From Fulvia fulva (Eukaryota; Ascomycota; Dothideomycetes; Mycosphaerellales; Mycosphaerellaceae): a stretch of DNA of 64,000 nt. Position 1 is the first letter of the stretch. Each line of letters begins with the position of its first letter. Position numbers and translations under genes: made by a program. The stretch covers positions 1,302,001 to 1,366,000 of the forward strand of contig NC_063015.1 of the NCBI RefSeq assembly GCF_020509005.1, read 5' to 3'. Shown here in pieces: positions 22,267 to 33,520 of this stretch. The notes under the pieces were generated by a model. It worked only from the letters and a program-made list of their open reading frames with translations. It was not told where the DNA came from and did not search any database.

Positions 22267-23811
22267 CTATGCCGTCTTCTTCTGCCTTGAGACCGCCTCT
22301 TGAGGTCTGCCAGAATCCTCCAAGACAGTAGCCAATACACCGACCATGCCCAATGCCAGAACCACTATATCCAACACATGCACTGCCCACCAAGTATGCT
22401 GAACACCACAGGTGCAAGACGCATAGTCAAACTTCCATTCTTTTGCCTGTTCATCCCACCAGGCACTCAATAGCCCAGCATTGCCTCCAAATTCACCCAT
22501 CATGCTCCGTACTGTAACTTCTCTTACGCCAATCAAATCGTTGTTCTGTCGTTCCTTCTGTGCTTCTTCAAATCTTGTCGTTTGCCATTTTTCAAGCGGT
22601 TGTGCTGTTTCGTCCAGGACTGGCAGCTCCTTGTCCTGAGTGTGGTAGACATGGCAGCCAGCGTGGTCGTGGCCGTTGAGGACTACCGCACTCTTTGTCC
22701 GTTCCATGCCGATGAGTCCGCTCAGAATTCTATCGCTGACATCGTAGCTCAAGTGATTCTGCTCTTTCACGCCTTTCACCTCGTCGTCGAAGTAGTCGAA
22801 GAAGGGCCCGTCAGTGCAGACACCCTCTTCTTTGTATAAAGGAATGTGCGTAAGGAGGATCGTGGCCGTGTTGGCAGGAGGTAGTTCCCAGTACATCTTG
22901 CGGTTGACGTAGTCCAGGGTGTCTTGCAGGAGGTCAGGATCTTTCGCTGGCTGGTCGAGGTTCATGGAGTTCAGCATCACGAGCTGCAGTGATGGGGCTT
23001 GATCGTGGGCCGCGTCGTTGTCACCATGGCTTGCATTCGGGGAGGTCCATGGGAGGGTGAACCGCATGTCCCAATTGACTCTGCCGTATGCGTTCTCGAA
23101 TCGCTCGACACGATGTTTATCAAGGTCGCCAGCATAACCGATGTCATGGTTGCCTGCAATCGCAATGATCTTGTTCTTCCAGCCCTTGTCTGCACCCAGG
23201 GTCTCCACCACAGGGTCGATCGCATCCATGATTGTGTCTTCCACCCTGTTCGCGCCTTTGAACACCCTGTGCCAGAATCTTTCGCTCCTCTCGGCAAACT
23301 CCTCATCGTTGATCCATTGGCTTCCAAGCAGATCTCCGAGCACAACAACATGTGTCGGATTCGTGTACCAGTGCACTGTCCTGTACACATGTGCCAAGTA
23401 TAGATCATTGCCCCAAAGATCCAACTTCTTCCTGTATCCCCGAAATGCCCTTGGTATATCTTCTTGCACCAAATTCCTCCCCTCTTTGCTCAAGCTCGTT
23501 GTAAGCGAAAGTAGCCCATTCCGCTCGAGACCCTCCCGTATCCTTCGAATACTCGGGAGCAACGGTGCATGCGGAGATGGCAGACTCGTATCGCCCTCAA
23601 GCTGGGGATCTGCCAAAGCCAACAGTCTGAACGGTGCCTTGTCACCGGCGACCGCTGACCTTGCCGTGCTATGGGGATTCCATGATGTTTCTGTTGGCTT
23701 CGGGAAGCCGCACTGCTGAAAGAGAGGGTATGAGTACAAGTAAATGGTCCCGATCAGTGCGGGAGCAAGAAGAAGTCTGGCAAGGCCGAAGAAGAGAGCG
23801 TGAGGCTGCAT
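22267..23811 (-). CDS. TED1/CDC1-like ER metallophosphoesterase, 514 aa
   Basis: The protein belongs to the calcineurin-like metallophosphoesterases of the Ted1/Cdc1/PGAP5 group, which remove ethanolamine phosphate from GPI-anchor glycans in the ER and so help GPI-protein export. Metal-site motifs appear in order: LALADPQLEGD near residue 65, VVVLGDLLGSQW near 155, AGNHDIGYAGD near 220, LLTHIPLY near 320 and NGHDHAGCHVYH near 380. DPQ in the first motif, instead of DxH, is typical of this subgroup. There is an N-terminal membrane segment (about 8-27) and a C-terminal one (about 465-490). The last four residues are KKTA, a dilysine ER-retrieval signal, which fits ER residence. There is no intron. 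It is closer to Ted1 than Cdc1 by overall impression, which I cannot test here. Confidence 0.88.
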   Translation of the reverse strand: MQPHALFFGLARLLLAPALIGTIYLYSYPLFQQCGFPKPTETSWNPHSTARSAVAGDKAPFRLLALADPQLEGDTSLPSPHAPLLPSIRRIREGLERNGLLSLTTSLSKEGRNLVQEDIPRAFRGYRKKLDLWGNDLYLAHVYRTVHWYTNPTHVVVLGDLLGSQWINDEEFAERSERFWHRVFKGANRVEDTIMDAIDPVVETLGADKGWKNKIIAIAGNHDIGYAGDLDKHRVERFENAYGRVNWDMRFTLPWTSPNASHGDNDAAHDQAPSLQLVMLNSMNLDQPAKDPDLLQDTLDYVNRKMYWELPPANTATILLTHIPLYKEEGVCTDGPFFDYFDDEVKGVKEQNHLSYDVSDRILSGLIGMERTKSAVVLNGHDHAGCHVYHTQDKELPVLDETAQPLEKWQTTRFEEAQKERQNNDLIGVREVTVRSMMGEFGGNAGLLSAWWDEQAKEWKFDYASCTCGVQHTWWAVHVLDIVVLALGMVGVLATVLEDSGRPQEAVSRQKKTA

Positions 23812-24705
23812 TTGCTACATTGTTGGACGAGGAATGTCTTCATCAGCGCAGCGAACAGAGTTGAACAGGGGCCAGGGGTTGTTTCCGAACACTGGAGGTC
23901 GATGCGGGAAAGCGCGGAGACGTGTTTGGCCTCGACTTCGCGTCAGGAACCATCTTCTGCGCTTTGACATGCATCTTATCCATATCGCACACCCAACAAT
24001 CTATTCGCCGGGTCTCTGCCAACCGATGATACTATCAGAAATAGTGTTTTCTCGAGCTTCGAAGTTGCGAGTCGTGATCTATCTGTACGAGGCCAAAAGC
24101 AACGAACCAACCCCATGAAGTTCCCATGTTAAGACATTGACGCATTTGATGCCAGAACCTCGAACCTGCGGTGCGCCGTTGACGGTCCGATCTTAGGCAT
24201 GTCGATGCGAGGTGTTGGAAGCTGAGCGGAGACCAATGGCAAGGCCATACCGCACGGACTAATGTGATACGCCCCAACAACTAGAACCGGTGCAGATGCA
24301 TCACGAATAAATGTTGTGAAAGGGTAAGGGCGACTGTGAACAGAGCTGTAAGGACATCGCGTATGCGTACGAGGGCACATGGCATAAGTGGAGGCGAGCA
24401 TGCCGCGACAAGAGCCGCACGAGGTCGAATCTTCCATAACTGGGCTGCATCATAGCAATTTCCTCCATGTCAAGACTGACGGCGTACTCCAGCGACATGT
24501 ACCCAAATCTTCACGAGACATGGCTCCAACATTGTGTCGTCGTCACAAAGGCAAGCATTGCACTTCTTTGCTGTCCAGATCCGGTGCCTCGAAGGAAACC
24601 CCTTTGTGCTCGACCCAAAATACAATGTCGTACCTCTCGAGTCTTCCTGGGTAGCAGACCTCCACCAATCCGTCGTTGCGCCACAACTATTCCACGAGTG
24701 TCATC
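23812..24705. other. Divergent intergenic region, TED1-like and kinase gene 1
   Basis: This 894-bp gap separates two genes transcribed away from each other and presumably holds both promoters. I saw no distinct motif or gene inside it. Confidence 0.45.
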
Positions 24706-26791
24706 ATGCCTAGAAAGATCAAAGGGCCTCCTACCGAGAAGCAAAGATTCGAAGAGTATGAGAGACGCATTCGTTTGGCGGCTGTCCCTGCCCCGACTGC
24801 GGCACAGAAGAGTTGGTGCATCGGCTTTTTTACGCTTGGGTCTTACTGACGACGTGATAGAGGCTGTGAATAGCACGATTCGAAACGCATGATCAGCAAG
24901 GACTGCACAAGAGCGCACCAGCTTACAGACGGCGACCGTGTCAGCGCTAGATGCGAACGAACTCGTCAGACGGCGACGTGCAGTTGCCGTTGCTGAATTT
25001 TTAGCGTTGTTCCAATTGTACAACGTTGTCTTTGCCAACCAACCCGATATCGGGGACGAGTTGAACTCGGGACGATACAAAGCGACCGTTGGGCAGTGTC
25101 AAAGACAGTTTGTCAGGTTGAGAAGTGCTCAGGTCACAGCATCCACTGCATGGCAGGCCTTGCTGCAAGAACATACAACACAACTACCGCGTAGTGATGC
25201 CATTTCGATAGCTGCGGCCAATGCAGAGCTTAATCAGGCGAATGCAGACATCGCTGACACGGATTTTCGTCTACAAGGATTACAATTGCGACTTGATAGT
25301 CCTCCGGTTGCGGCAGACGCTGCTGGTGTTCGCAAAGTTCGGAAACGTTGGCTACCAACGGAGATTTTCCAGCGATGGCGATTCGCGCAGGACGCAGCCA
25401 GCATAGTGCCGCCTGCAACCATCAATGCAGATGCTGGATTGCTTGCAGCTGGATGGGACGTTCACCGACAGGTCGGCGAAGGCGGCCAAGGCACAGCTAG
25501 CTTATGGCTAGGATTTAACGCCAACCAGCGAGTGTCACGAGTGAGTACAATTTGCTATGGTGTGCATATAGGCAATACTGATGCATACTTCTAGCGTGTT
25601 GTCAGGAAATACATGGACGAGAGCATAGGCTGGTACGACGCCCGCAAGTTTGCAGGAGCCGATGTGAGAAGTGTCAACAATCGACTTCCCTGGGAACTTG
25701 AAAGCCACGAAGAGATGATGCGCGCACAAGCCACTCCTAACAACCTGCCACGGAACGATCATATTGTGGCTACGGGAGTGCCGGCTACTGCCGCTCTGGT
25801 TAACAACCCAACGAAGACGTACAGGATCTATACCGAGTGGTGTCCTCGTGGCAATCTTGACTCGATTATTGCTCATTACCGCACTATTTTTCCCCCTCGG
25901 GCCATACCGGAGCCATTCATAGTTCGTGCTCTCCTTTCACAGCTACGCCTTCGCCCTGCATTTGGAGAAACAAGGCTAACACATTCTCCGCAGTGGGCAG
26001 TCGCAGAAGCGCTGACATTTGCTGGCCTTGCTATGCAATTTGGCTCCGAGCAAGGAGTGCCCTTGCCTGGATGGCAGCCGATCGTCCATAGAGTACGAGA
26101 AACCGTCACACTCCGCACGACCGTCAACGCTAACGCCATAGTAGGACCTAAAGCCGGCAAACATATTCCTTGGACATCGCTCCAATGCTCCGAACGCATG
26201 GAGATGGTATCCTACGCCCCGTCTGGGCGACTTCGGTCTCGCCGTCCAGCCCAATGCCTACGGTGCCAGTAACCCGCAATCCTGGCAAGACCTTGGGACA
26301 CAAGGCTTCTATGCTCCTGAGCAGATGGACTACGTCAACCGCAACACACATGCACCCTTAAACCCGTGGCCACTCGACGAGAAAACAAACTTGTTCGGGG
26401 TCGGACTCATCCTCTACTGTCTGGTCACTCAAAAACGTAATGCGCCCCAGGCGTACTGGCTTGGCGATGGCGCGACGGATACGACGCACACTTTACATGA
26501 TGTCGTTTCCCGTATGCGCATCAGCCTTTTGCGGGGATTTACAGTCCACGTCTAAGAAAGTTCATTGATGCGTGCACGCGATTCGATCCTAATGCTCGGC
26601 CGGACTTTCAGACGATGCAGGGCGAGCTGCAGACTACATTCAACCCAATTCAAGCGGGAGAACATGTCCCTTGGACGGGAGGTATGCGTGGTGGAACGGC
26701 ACCTCCTGCTGTTCAGGCAGCGAATCAGCTGTTGGGGGTGACGCCGAATACTTATCGGTTGAATATGCTGAGGGGCACGATACCGCCTTGA
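24706..26791 (+). pseudogene. Kinase-domain protein 1, frameshifted near its C-terminus
   Basis: Exons by eye are 24706-24811, 24945-25540, 25595-25921, 25994-26092 and from 26145. Residues 1-175 form a helical Ala/Gln/Arg-rich region. The kinase domain follows: Gly loop VGEGGQGTASLWLGF, beta-3 Lys in VVRKYM, hinge IYTEWCPRGNLDSII, catalytic loop HRDLKPAN split by the last intron, DFG in LGDFGLAVQ and an APE in GFYAPEQM. After WLGDGATDTTH the frame drifts and stops at 26553-26555, giving 512 residues. Homology to the tandem partner resumes in another frame (FAGIYSPRLRKFIDACTRF, ARPDF) and ends at 26791, so one base seems lost in 26501-26552. The catalytic residues are intact, so a truncated product might still fold. 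A sequencing error is possible. Confidence 0.72.
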
Positions 26792-27047
26792 TGTTTGATG
26801 CATTTGGAGAACAGCCTTACGCTTGGTGGACGTTGTTACGCTGGGCTCAAAGGTGCCCGCACAAAGAATCCGGTCAGTCAAAGACGAAGTTTGTAACCAT
26901 GACCATATGCGGCACCTGTTCGATTAGCTCTTTGTTTCTTGTCCAAAGGAGATACTGTAGGCCACACTTGACGAGTTGCAAGTAGGACAAATGTTTTGAT
27001 CCACTGAACGATTCGAACCAGCTGTCGGATTGGCCCTTAGAAGGGTC

Positions 27048-29264
27048 ATGGCACCTACTACTGCAGAGCAAAGATTCAAGGAGCACGAGAAGGCGATCAG
27101 ATCTGTTCCCGGTGGAGCCCGAAATCAGAAACGTCAGTCATCTATGATCTCAACGTTGGGTGCCACGGAGCTTAGCTAACGGTATGGCAGGAGCGAACGA
27201 ACGCACCGTGCAAGCCCAGTGGAGAGCGAGAACCCAAGGCCAACGCGATACGATCGCCGCTCTATGTGCAGCTGCCCTCAATGCCGAAGCGGAGTTTCAG
27301 CGCCTTGGTCCAGACACAGCTGCAGCGGACGCAGATGCTGCGACACTCATCGCTCGTGTCGATGGTCTGCGAGCCATAGGTCATGAGCTGCGAAAGCGAA
27401 TAGGCGGCCCGGAGTCCAACTGGCTTCGCACTCTCGGCCGAGCTGCTGAACTTCTTGAAGATTTTGAAGATGCCCAGGTTGCAGCGGGAAATGCATGGCA
27501 AGCTCTGAGTCTGGAGCATGGCAGGCAACAAGCAAGTGACATTACCTCAGTCAATGACGCTAGAGCAAAGAGGGACTTGGCAAGGAATGGCATTGCTGGT
27601 ACACGGGCACGTATCAACCAATTGCATGGAGACATGGACCAACCACGTGTACCGGCGAATCTTGCCACAGGTGTTCAGAAGATCTGCCCAGGATGGCTTC
27701 CGCCCGAGCGTTTGACCAACTGGCGGTCGAATGCTTTCGCAGGAGCACAAGCCATCAATGCTGCTGCTACACCCCCCGTCGGTGGGCTTCTAGGTCCAGG
27801 AACCTGGAGGTATAAACGGGCCGTGGGCGCGGGTGGTCAAGGAAGCGCTGGACTATGGCTTCTGTTTGACGCAAACGACATGCTGGTACATGTAAGTACA
27901 TCAAGCCTTGTGCCACGGCTGAACCTCGAACCTGTTGCTGCCGAGGCCTCGCGATGAGTCCGATACGCCCTCATAAGGGAATCACGAATGTCGCCTTTTG
28001 CTGACCGCCTTGTGTAGCGAGTAGTCAGAAAGACGATCGACTACATGAGACACTGGTACGATGTTCGCAACTGGGCAGGGGATCCGAAAGACATCAACAC
28101 CCGATTGCCATTGGAGCTCGCGGCTCATTCAGAGATGCGTCGCACGCGATTCGCCCTAAACAACAATATGGCAAGAATAACAAATCAGCACGTCGTCGCC
28201 TTGGGCGCGGCACCCGATCAGACGATGGTCGACGAAGCAAGGGAAATGTACCAACTCTACACCGAGTGGTGTCCTCACGGCGATCTTATCTCGATTATAG
28301 ACCACTATAAAGGCACAGTTCCGCGCCAGATAGTGCCAGAGCCCTTCATCGTGAGTCAGTCCTTTTGCAAAAGTCAGATGGGCTCCTTCTAGATGCCCAA
28401 TGACTTCCGCTATTCAGTCCCGGAGAGGCTGGCTCACGCTAACATTGGTCATTCTCAGTGGGCAGTAGCGGAGTCACTCATCTACGTAGGCACAGCGATG
28501 CAGACTGGAGCAGAGACCGGAAACCCTTTGCAACGCTGGAATCCAATTGTACACAGAGTACGTAGCCCTGTGGGTGCGCTTTTACAAGCAACAACACTGA
28601 TTATCGATAGGACCTGAAGCCGGGCAACATCTTTCTCGCCAACGAAGATCCCACTGGGACCTGGCCACTGTATCCCCGACCCCTTGTGGGTGATTGGGGC
28701 TTAGCAGTGCAACCGACTACTCCAGCCAGCAGCAACCCTAACTTCTACCGGGGAGCTGGAACACCTGGATGCCGTGCACCTGAGCAGATCGAGTACGTTG
28801 ACAATAACAATTTGACGCCCTTGAACGGTTGGCCACTTAATGAGAAAACCAACGTATTCGGTATGGGTATCATACTCTACTGCCTGGTGACCCAACGAAG
28901 TACATCCAAAAAGCAAGCATGGTGGCTTGGTGATGGAACGGGAGATAGGACGTATCAGCTGGAATTACCTGGAGGAGTGCCCAATCCCGCCCAGAACTTT
29001 GCCAATCGGTATAGCCCGGAACTGAGGCGACTCATCGATCGGTGCACGGCATACGATCAAGCTGCGAGGCCAGACTTCGCTACATTGAGAGCAATGTTCA
29101 CAGCGGTGATTACGCAGAACAATGGTGGAGAGGATCCGAACATTACGAAGGGTATGCGAGCCTCGACTGCCAATCTGGCTACAATCATGAACGAAGGAGT
29201 GCATAAACCGGCTGACGTTTATACCCTTCGCCTTCATCGGAATGCGATTGACAACTTCCCATGA
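27048..29264 (+). CDS. Kinase-domain protein 2, 623 aa, five exons
   Basis: Exons are 27048-27132, 27191-27891, 28018-28350, 28459-28557 and 28611-29264, with frame kept throughout. The layout matches kinase gene 1 exon for exon, including a 99-base exon 4 and an intron that splits HR from DLKPGN. An N-terminal region of about 210 residues is helical and Ala/Arg-rich (possible coiled coil). The kinase domain has VGAGGQGSAGLWLLF (Gly loop), VVRKTI (Lys), LYTEWCPHGDLISII (hinge), HRDLKPGN, and GDWG where DFG is usual, then a CRAPEQIEY segment and KTNVFGMGIILYCLV (subdomain IX). A C-terminal extension of about 65 residues follows. It is probably a cytosolic Ser/Thr-type kinase of a fungus-specific expanded group. 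Substrate is unknown. Trp in DWG is tolerated in some kinases. Confidence 0.82.
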
Positions 29265-29371
29265 GCGACCCGACGTCTAATTTTACAAATGCTATCCCTC
29301 TGCTTCGATGCAGATCTCGCCAGGCCTCGCCGATATCTGCTCCTGGCTCTGCTTCGTGGATGAGTATCCGT

Positions 29372-30187
29372 CTACGCCTTCCGCTTCGGAATTGCCCACT
29401 CATCCCCGCTGAGCACAGAATTCACCGCCTTCAAGCAATCCTTCCAGGACAAGTGTCTGTTCTCCTTCGCCACTCGAAGTGCATCGAAGACATCCATAGC
29501 ATAACCCCCGGAGTCATCATCATCGACGGGCTCCACACCATTGTCGTTATGAACCGCACGGCACCACTTCTACACATTGTAGCGGCTGCGATCGCCGTCC
29601 AATGTGATCAACAAGTCACACTCGGCGTCTGCGGAAATCGAGTCGATGCGGGCGATGAACTTGATGAGCTTGGCGGCGTTGCAATTCATGACCGTGATCT
29701 CGAAGCGGTTCTGGAGGTACCACATTGGGCGTGCTTCGTCGCGGATCTTGTGGCATACGAGCAGAAGGGCTGGCTCCACGACCTTGGAGGAAACGTCGGT
29801 GCGCTTGGAGCCAGGCTCGATGAGCACATCTTCGTAGATGCGATTGCGCAATTCTGGAGGAAGGCGGAAGAAGCCTGGGGTCTTTTGTGATGTGTCAGTA
29901 TGCTTTAAACGTTCGAGTCGGTCTGTGACGTGGGCTTACCTTGGGCTTTCCGTTCTTCACATCTTTGCGTATGTTGCGCGACTTCTTACTCTTTGCGACC
30001 GTAGTCGACCTGCCTGTTTTCTATGACGTGTCAGAACGCTCAAACACAATGATCCTCGATTCAATGATCCTCAATTCCGAGGAAGGTTTACCTTTGGCTC
30101 AGTCTTCTTGTTCTTTTCAGCCGTGTTGCGAGGTCTCTTGGCTGTGCTGGGAACGGCCGCAGCTTCGTGCTTGCGCTTCGGCGTCAT
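29372..30187 (-). pseudogene. F-box-like 'LPPELRNRIYE' protein gene broken by an in-frame TAG
   Basis: Exons are 30187-30092, 30020-29940 and from 29881 downward. Exons 1-2 encode a Lys/Arg-rich, nuclear-signal-like head (MTPKRKHEAAAV; STTVAKSKKSRN). Exon 3 opens with FFRLPPELRNRIYEDVLIEP, the hallmark of a large fungal family related to F-box proteins, then LLLVCHKIRDEARPMWY. The frame meets TAG at 29570-29572 (163 residues) directly after RSRYNV, yet it continues in the same frame for 65 codons to 29372 (KWCRAVHNDNG ... HLSWKDCLKAV). That tail matches the gene at 33521, where the TAG position is TAC (Tyr). So the stop looks like a nonsense change. A shortened protein could still be made. 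The 209-codon open frame on the opposite strand is treated as a shadow. Confidence 0.65.
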
Positions 30188-31069
30188 GTTCGCAGGTGTG
30201 TTCAGAGCGAGCGTGTTCAGGAAGAAAGCTGCTGTGGCCGAAAAGATAGCTCTAACTAGTGAGCCGGAAGCACGGACCCGCATCACATGCGCGAAGCCGT
30301 ATCTCTGGACCATTCACTGTCTTTCCCGATCGATGCCGGACGACATCATGGTCAAAGGTCCTGGACACCCGTGGCTGATAGATACACAGACTTCCGTCAG
30401 ACTGGCAGCAAGAGTGATATCAGATTGTATCGGCGGGTTGATCGAGTGATTCAGCTCTCCGACTTGTATCCAAGCAAGTTGCCGACGGAAGGCTGCATTG
30501 GCGTGTTTCGAAGTGCATCAACTGCAAACAGAACGTCCGTTGCAGATCACTTCGTCAGAATTCGCCACACTCACACCGCGGCCCCAAGGACTGGAGTCGA
30601 AGCGCGCGGCGGGAATCGAACCCTCGGAGACCTTCGACGGAAGCTGGCGCAAAGATGGTGTTGGCGCCAAGGTTGCCAGGACGTTTCACCAGTTACGCTT
30701 CCCACTGTGAGGTGTCGGGAACGCTCTGCACAGGTAGATGAGTTACTACTTCTGACATTGCTACGAAGATATAGGCAAGCGCGCCTGCGTAGTGCTATTT
30801 GCGGGTATTGCGGTCATCTCATGACCCTCCTCTGCATCGAGATGGTGTATAAAGTCGTCCATGCCGTCGCTAGTGGGGCCATACATCGAAGTCTTCGACG
30901 AGTAATCAGTAGTAAGCTTCGTGATGCTGGCAGTGTCTGTGTCCAGATGTCGATGTGCACGAGGTGCCGCTTGGCCACTGATGGTATTCGAAGGAGGATT
31001 CGACGCTGAATTGGAGCCGTGGCTGGCGAAGGGCGAGCCGGGGAGATTTCGCAGTAATGGTCCAAGACA
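30188..31069. other. Intergenic region
   Basis: This region lies between the 5' end of the broken F-box-like gene and the 3' end of the rhodopsin-like gene. A plus-strand open frame (30287-31009, 240 codons) covers most of it, but has no domain and poor composition. A tRNA B-box-like sequence near 30613-30627 is not part of a foldable tRNA. Confidence 0.45.
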
Positions 31070-32101
31070 CTACTTCGAAGTCAGATACGCTCGATCGATT
31101 TCTTTCCCGAACGCTACCCAGTCCTGAAGCTGTGCTTTGAGGATCAGCGGCAAGACTTACTGGTAAGCAAGCGCAAATGATGCCAACTGCTGGCTCCAGT
31201 GAGTACCAAACAATGGCATCGAAAGCCTTGAAGGTGAAGTCGATGCCGTTGTGGAACCTGATGATGGCCACCAGGCGTCCGATTGAGCTGGCTGACGTAC
31301 TTCGAAGTATCAGCTTTGCTGACAATCATCAAAAGAGAGGGAGTACCTACAAAGCTCCAAGCAGAAAGATCCCACAAAGTGCTATCCTGTTACCTCTGCT
31401 CAATCTAAGCTTCCAGATGATCTGCTGTGGTAAGAGCAGGATCGCGATGTCGATAATGGCATTCGGTATCGCCGAGCCTTCGAAGAACGTTACGATGTCA
31501 ATGCATTTCCCCTCCAGTGAATAGTTCCAGAATATGTGAATGGGACGACATTGCAGCAAAGTTGTAACTTCCACAGCTACCCACCAGGCGATAACAATGC
31601 TCGCTAAGACCTTGACCGCAATCGTGATCTTCCGCTCGACTTCGAACAGGCGATGGTACATGAACAAAACTCCAAGCTTGTTCAATGCCAATGCCGTGTT
31701 GAATATGAGCTCTGTGGCGAAGAGAGTCCGCAGATACGATTTGCCGAGGTCATTCACGTTCCAGATGTGCTTTCCAAGGCCCTGCGAGACCCCAACAAGG
31801 TTGGCGACATTGACAGCCAGCGAAAGTCCCTGTCGTGCACGATTAGTCTCTGGCCTTTCCCTCCGTCATACGGGAGAGCTCATACCAACGCAGCCAAGAT
31901 TGTCCAGTCGTCCCACCATAACCCGAAGCTGCTCAGTCGTCTCGCAGTGAATCTCAAGGCCACAGCACTGGAGGCGAAGATGATCAGCAGAATCTGAATG
32001 GCCTGTATCGAAGGTCCCCGATCATCATTCGGCCATGTCTCTCGGGGTCCCTTGGGCAGTTGCGAGGCAAAGTTGGCGAAAGCATCCGAGGCTGGAGCCA
32101 T
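31070..32101 (-). CDS. Rhodopsin-like fungal 7-TM protein (SAT4/PTH11-type), about 297 aa
   Basis: Exons are 32101-31886, 31829-31351, 31299-31161 and 31129-31070; the first three are well supported by frame and family pattern. The protein belongs to the fungal rhodopsin-like integral membrane family formerly grouped with SAT4 and PTH11-type receptors. Visible hallmarks are IQILLIIFASSAVALRFTAR and LWWDDWTILAALG at the N-terminus, LGKHIW, FELIFNTALALNKLGVLFMY-like helices, CIDIVTFF near the third loop, IDIAILLLPQQIIWKLRL, and near the end AFDAIVWYSLEPAVGIICACLP. About seven hydrophobic segments can be drawn. Family members sit in the plasma membrane and some sense external cues. The last exon (19 residues after ACLP) is a weak guess; the true tail may differ. 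Confidence 0.72.
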
Positions 32102-33520
32102 GGCGGCTCTGCCTACTTTTGCTGGGCATGCACGAGACTTCGTGCGGTCTCAAGCGAAGAGTAGCATCCTGAGACGATCCGGTAAGGAAGTAGACAGGCA
32201 AAGGTCGCGGCAGACAGGTCCTTGTTGTAGAAGCCAACGAACCTTTTTCCGAAATGTTGAGTGGGAGCTCTGCCGGTACGTCAACGGGAGCAATTTAGTG
32301 GAAAGGAACAGCACGCGAGATCCAGAGTGCAGCACAAAACGGCTGTACAGACGCGGGACCCTACCGGGCGCCTATAAGATGCTGATCATGCTCGAGAAGG
32401 GGTAACGCCTTTGCGGGACTGTGTTCCCATTTCCCCGGTCGTGTGCATCCGATATGCTTCGCCTGAACCTGAAAGAAGCATGATGAGTTGGATCGGACTG
32501 CATCTTGAGCCAACGAACACACGTGGAGGAGCATTGAAGTCTGGTTCTCGAGAAGAGAAAGGGATGCAGCAGAGTGGTGATCAGTGAGGTGGAAAAGTCG
32601 GGATGGTTGCCCTATTGTAAGCTTCGTGCATCTGAAACACTCGAGATGTGCAACGGTTGCCGCATAAGATCGACAACCACTGCAACTACTCAGTGAACGA
32701 AAAATGCATACAGCTGATGGCCTCGGTTGTCGTCCCGTCTGGCAGCAGTGGGTGAAGATGGAGATGAAGATGACACAGGAGAACGAAGTATATAGCAGGC
32801 CACCACCCCTACTAGCGCCATGTTTTGCAAGGCAAGGTTAGCCGACGAGGCTCCTGATGCTTTTCTCTCAGCCAACAACATTCACCTTGACACTACAGAC
32901 TCCTAGCTAAGAAGATCGCAGTCTCGTGAATGGCATACCGAATGGCCTTCACGGCGAAATCCTACACGTCCCTCTTACTGCGACATGCCCCCGCCTTGGC
33001 AAGCACTGGCTGCAGCGACACGGAAAGAGCATAGTTGAGGAAGGACCAGGAGAAACAGTCTCAGACCAGTCACAGCCTGGGTTGGAAAGGATCGTATCCT
33101 CCCATGGTCGGTTTTGCAAGCAATGTCCATGGAAAAAACGAACGAGGCGCCTTCCAACGTGCTTGATATGACCGACATTCGATGCCACGCTGTCACACAA
33201 AGCCGCAACCATACCATCCACAACGGTGCTGGTTCCTGAGATGCTTAAAAGGCCGGCAATTATCTGATGGCATGAAGCATTGAAGGTTGGGCATCGACTT
33301 TATCATCCACGGGGCGTGTCAGCTTCCTGCTTGGCCGTCCTCCACTCGAGCCAATAGCTACCGCTATAGTGTAGTACAAATGACCCGAGGTACATTACTG
33401 ACCGTAGTGCACACACTATCTGGCCGTCTACCCCCCGATATGAGTGGCCTTGGTCAATGTGTGCCTTATTCGATAGCTGTCGGCTTCTGTCGCAAGACTA
33501 TTTGACTTTCATTCAGGCTA
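32102..33520. other. Intergenic region
   Basis: No gene is supportable. Short overlapping frames on both strands lack domains. It includes the promoter of the rhodopsin-like gene at its left side. Confidence 0.45.

Noticed and set aside
29261..29890. A 209-codon plus-strand open frame opposite the broken F-box-like gene
   Set aside because: It mirrors the minus-strand exon that has the LPPELRNRIYE motif and clean splice sites, and has no domain of its own.
30595..30640. Possible tRNA gene (B-box-like gggaatcgaaccct)
   Set aside because: The T-stem has a mismatch and no matching acceptor, D-arm or anticodon arm could be drawn upstream.
30287..31009. A 240-codon plus-strand open frame
   Set aside because: Arg/Cys-rich with no domain and no pattern; it overlaps only intergenic sequence and looks like chance.
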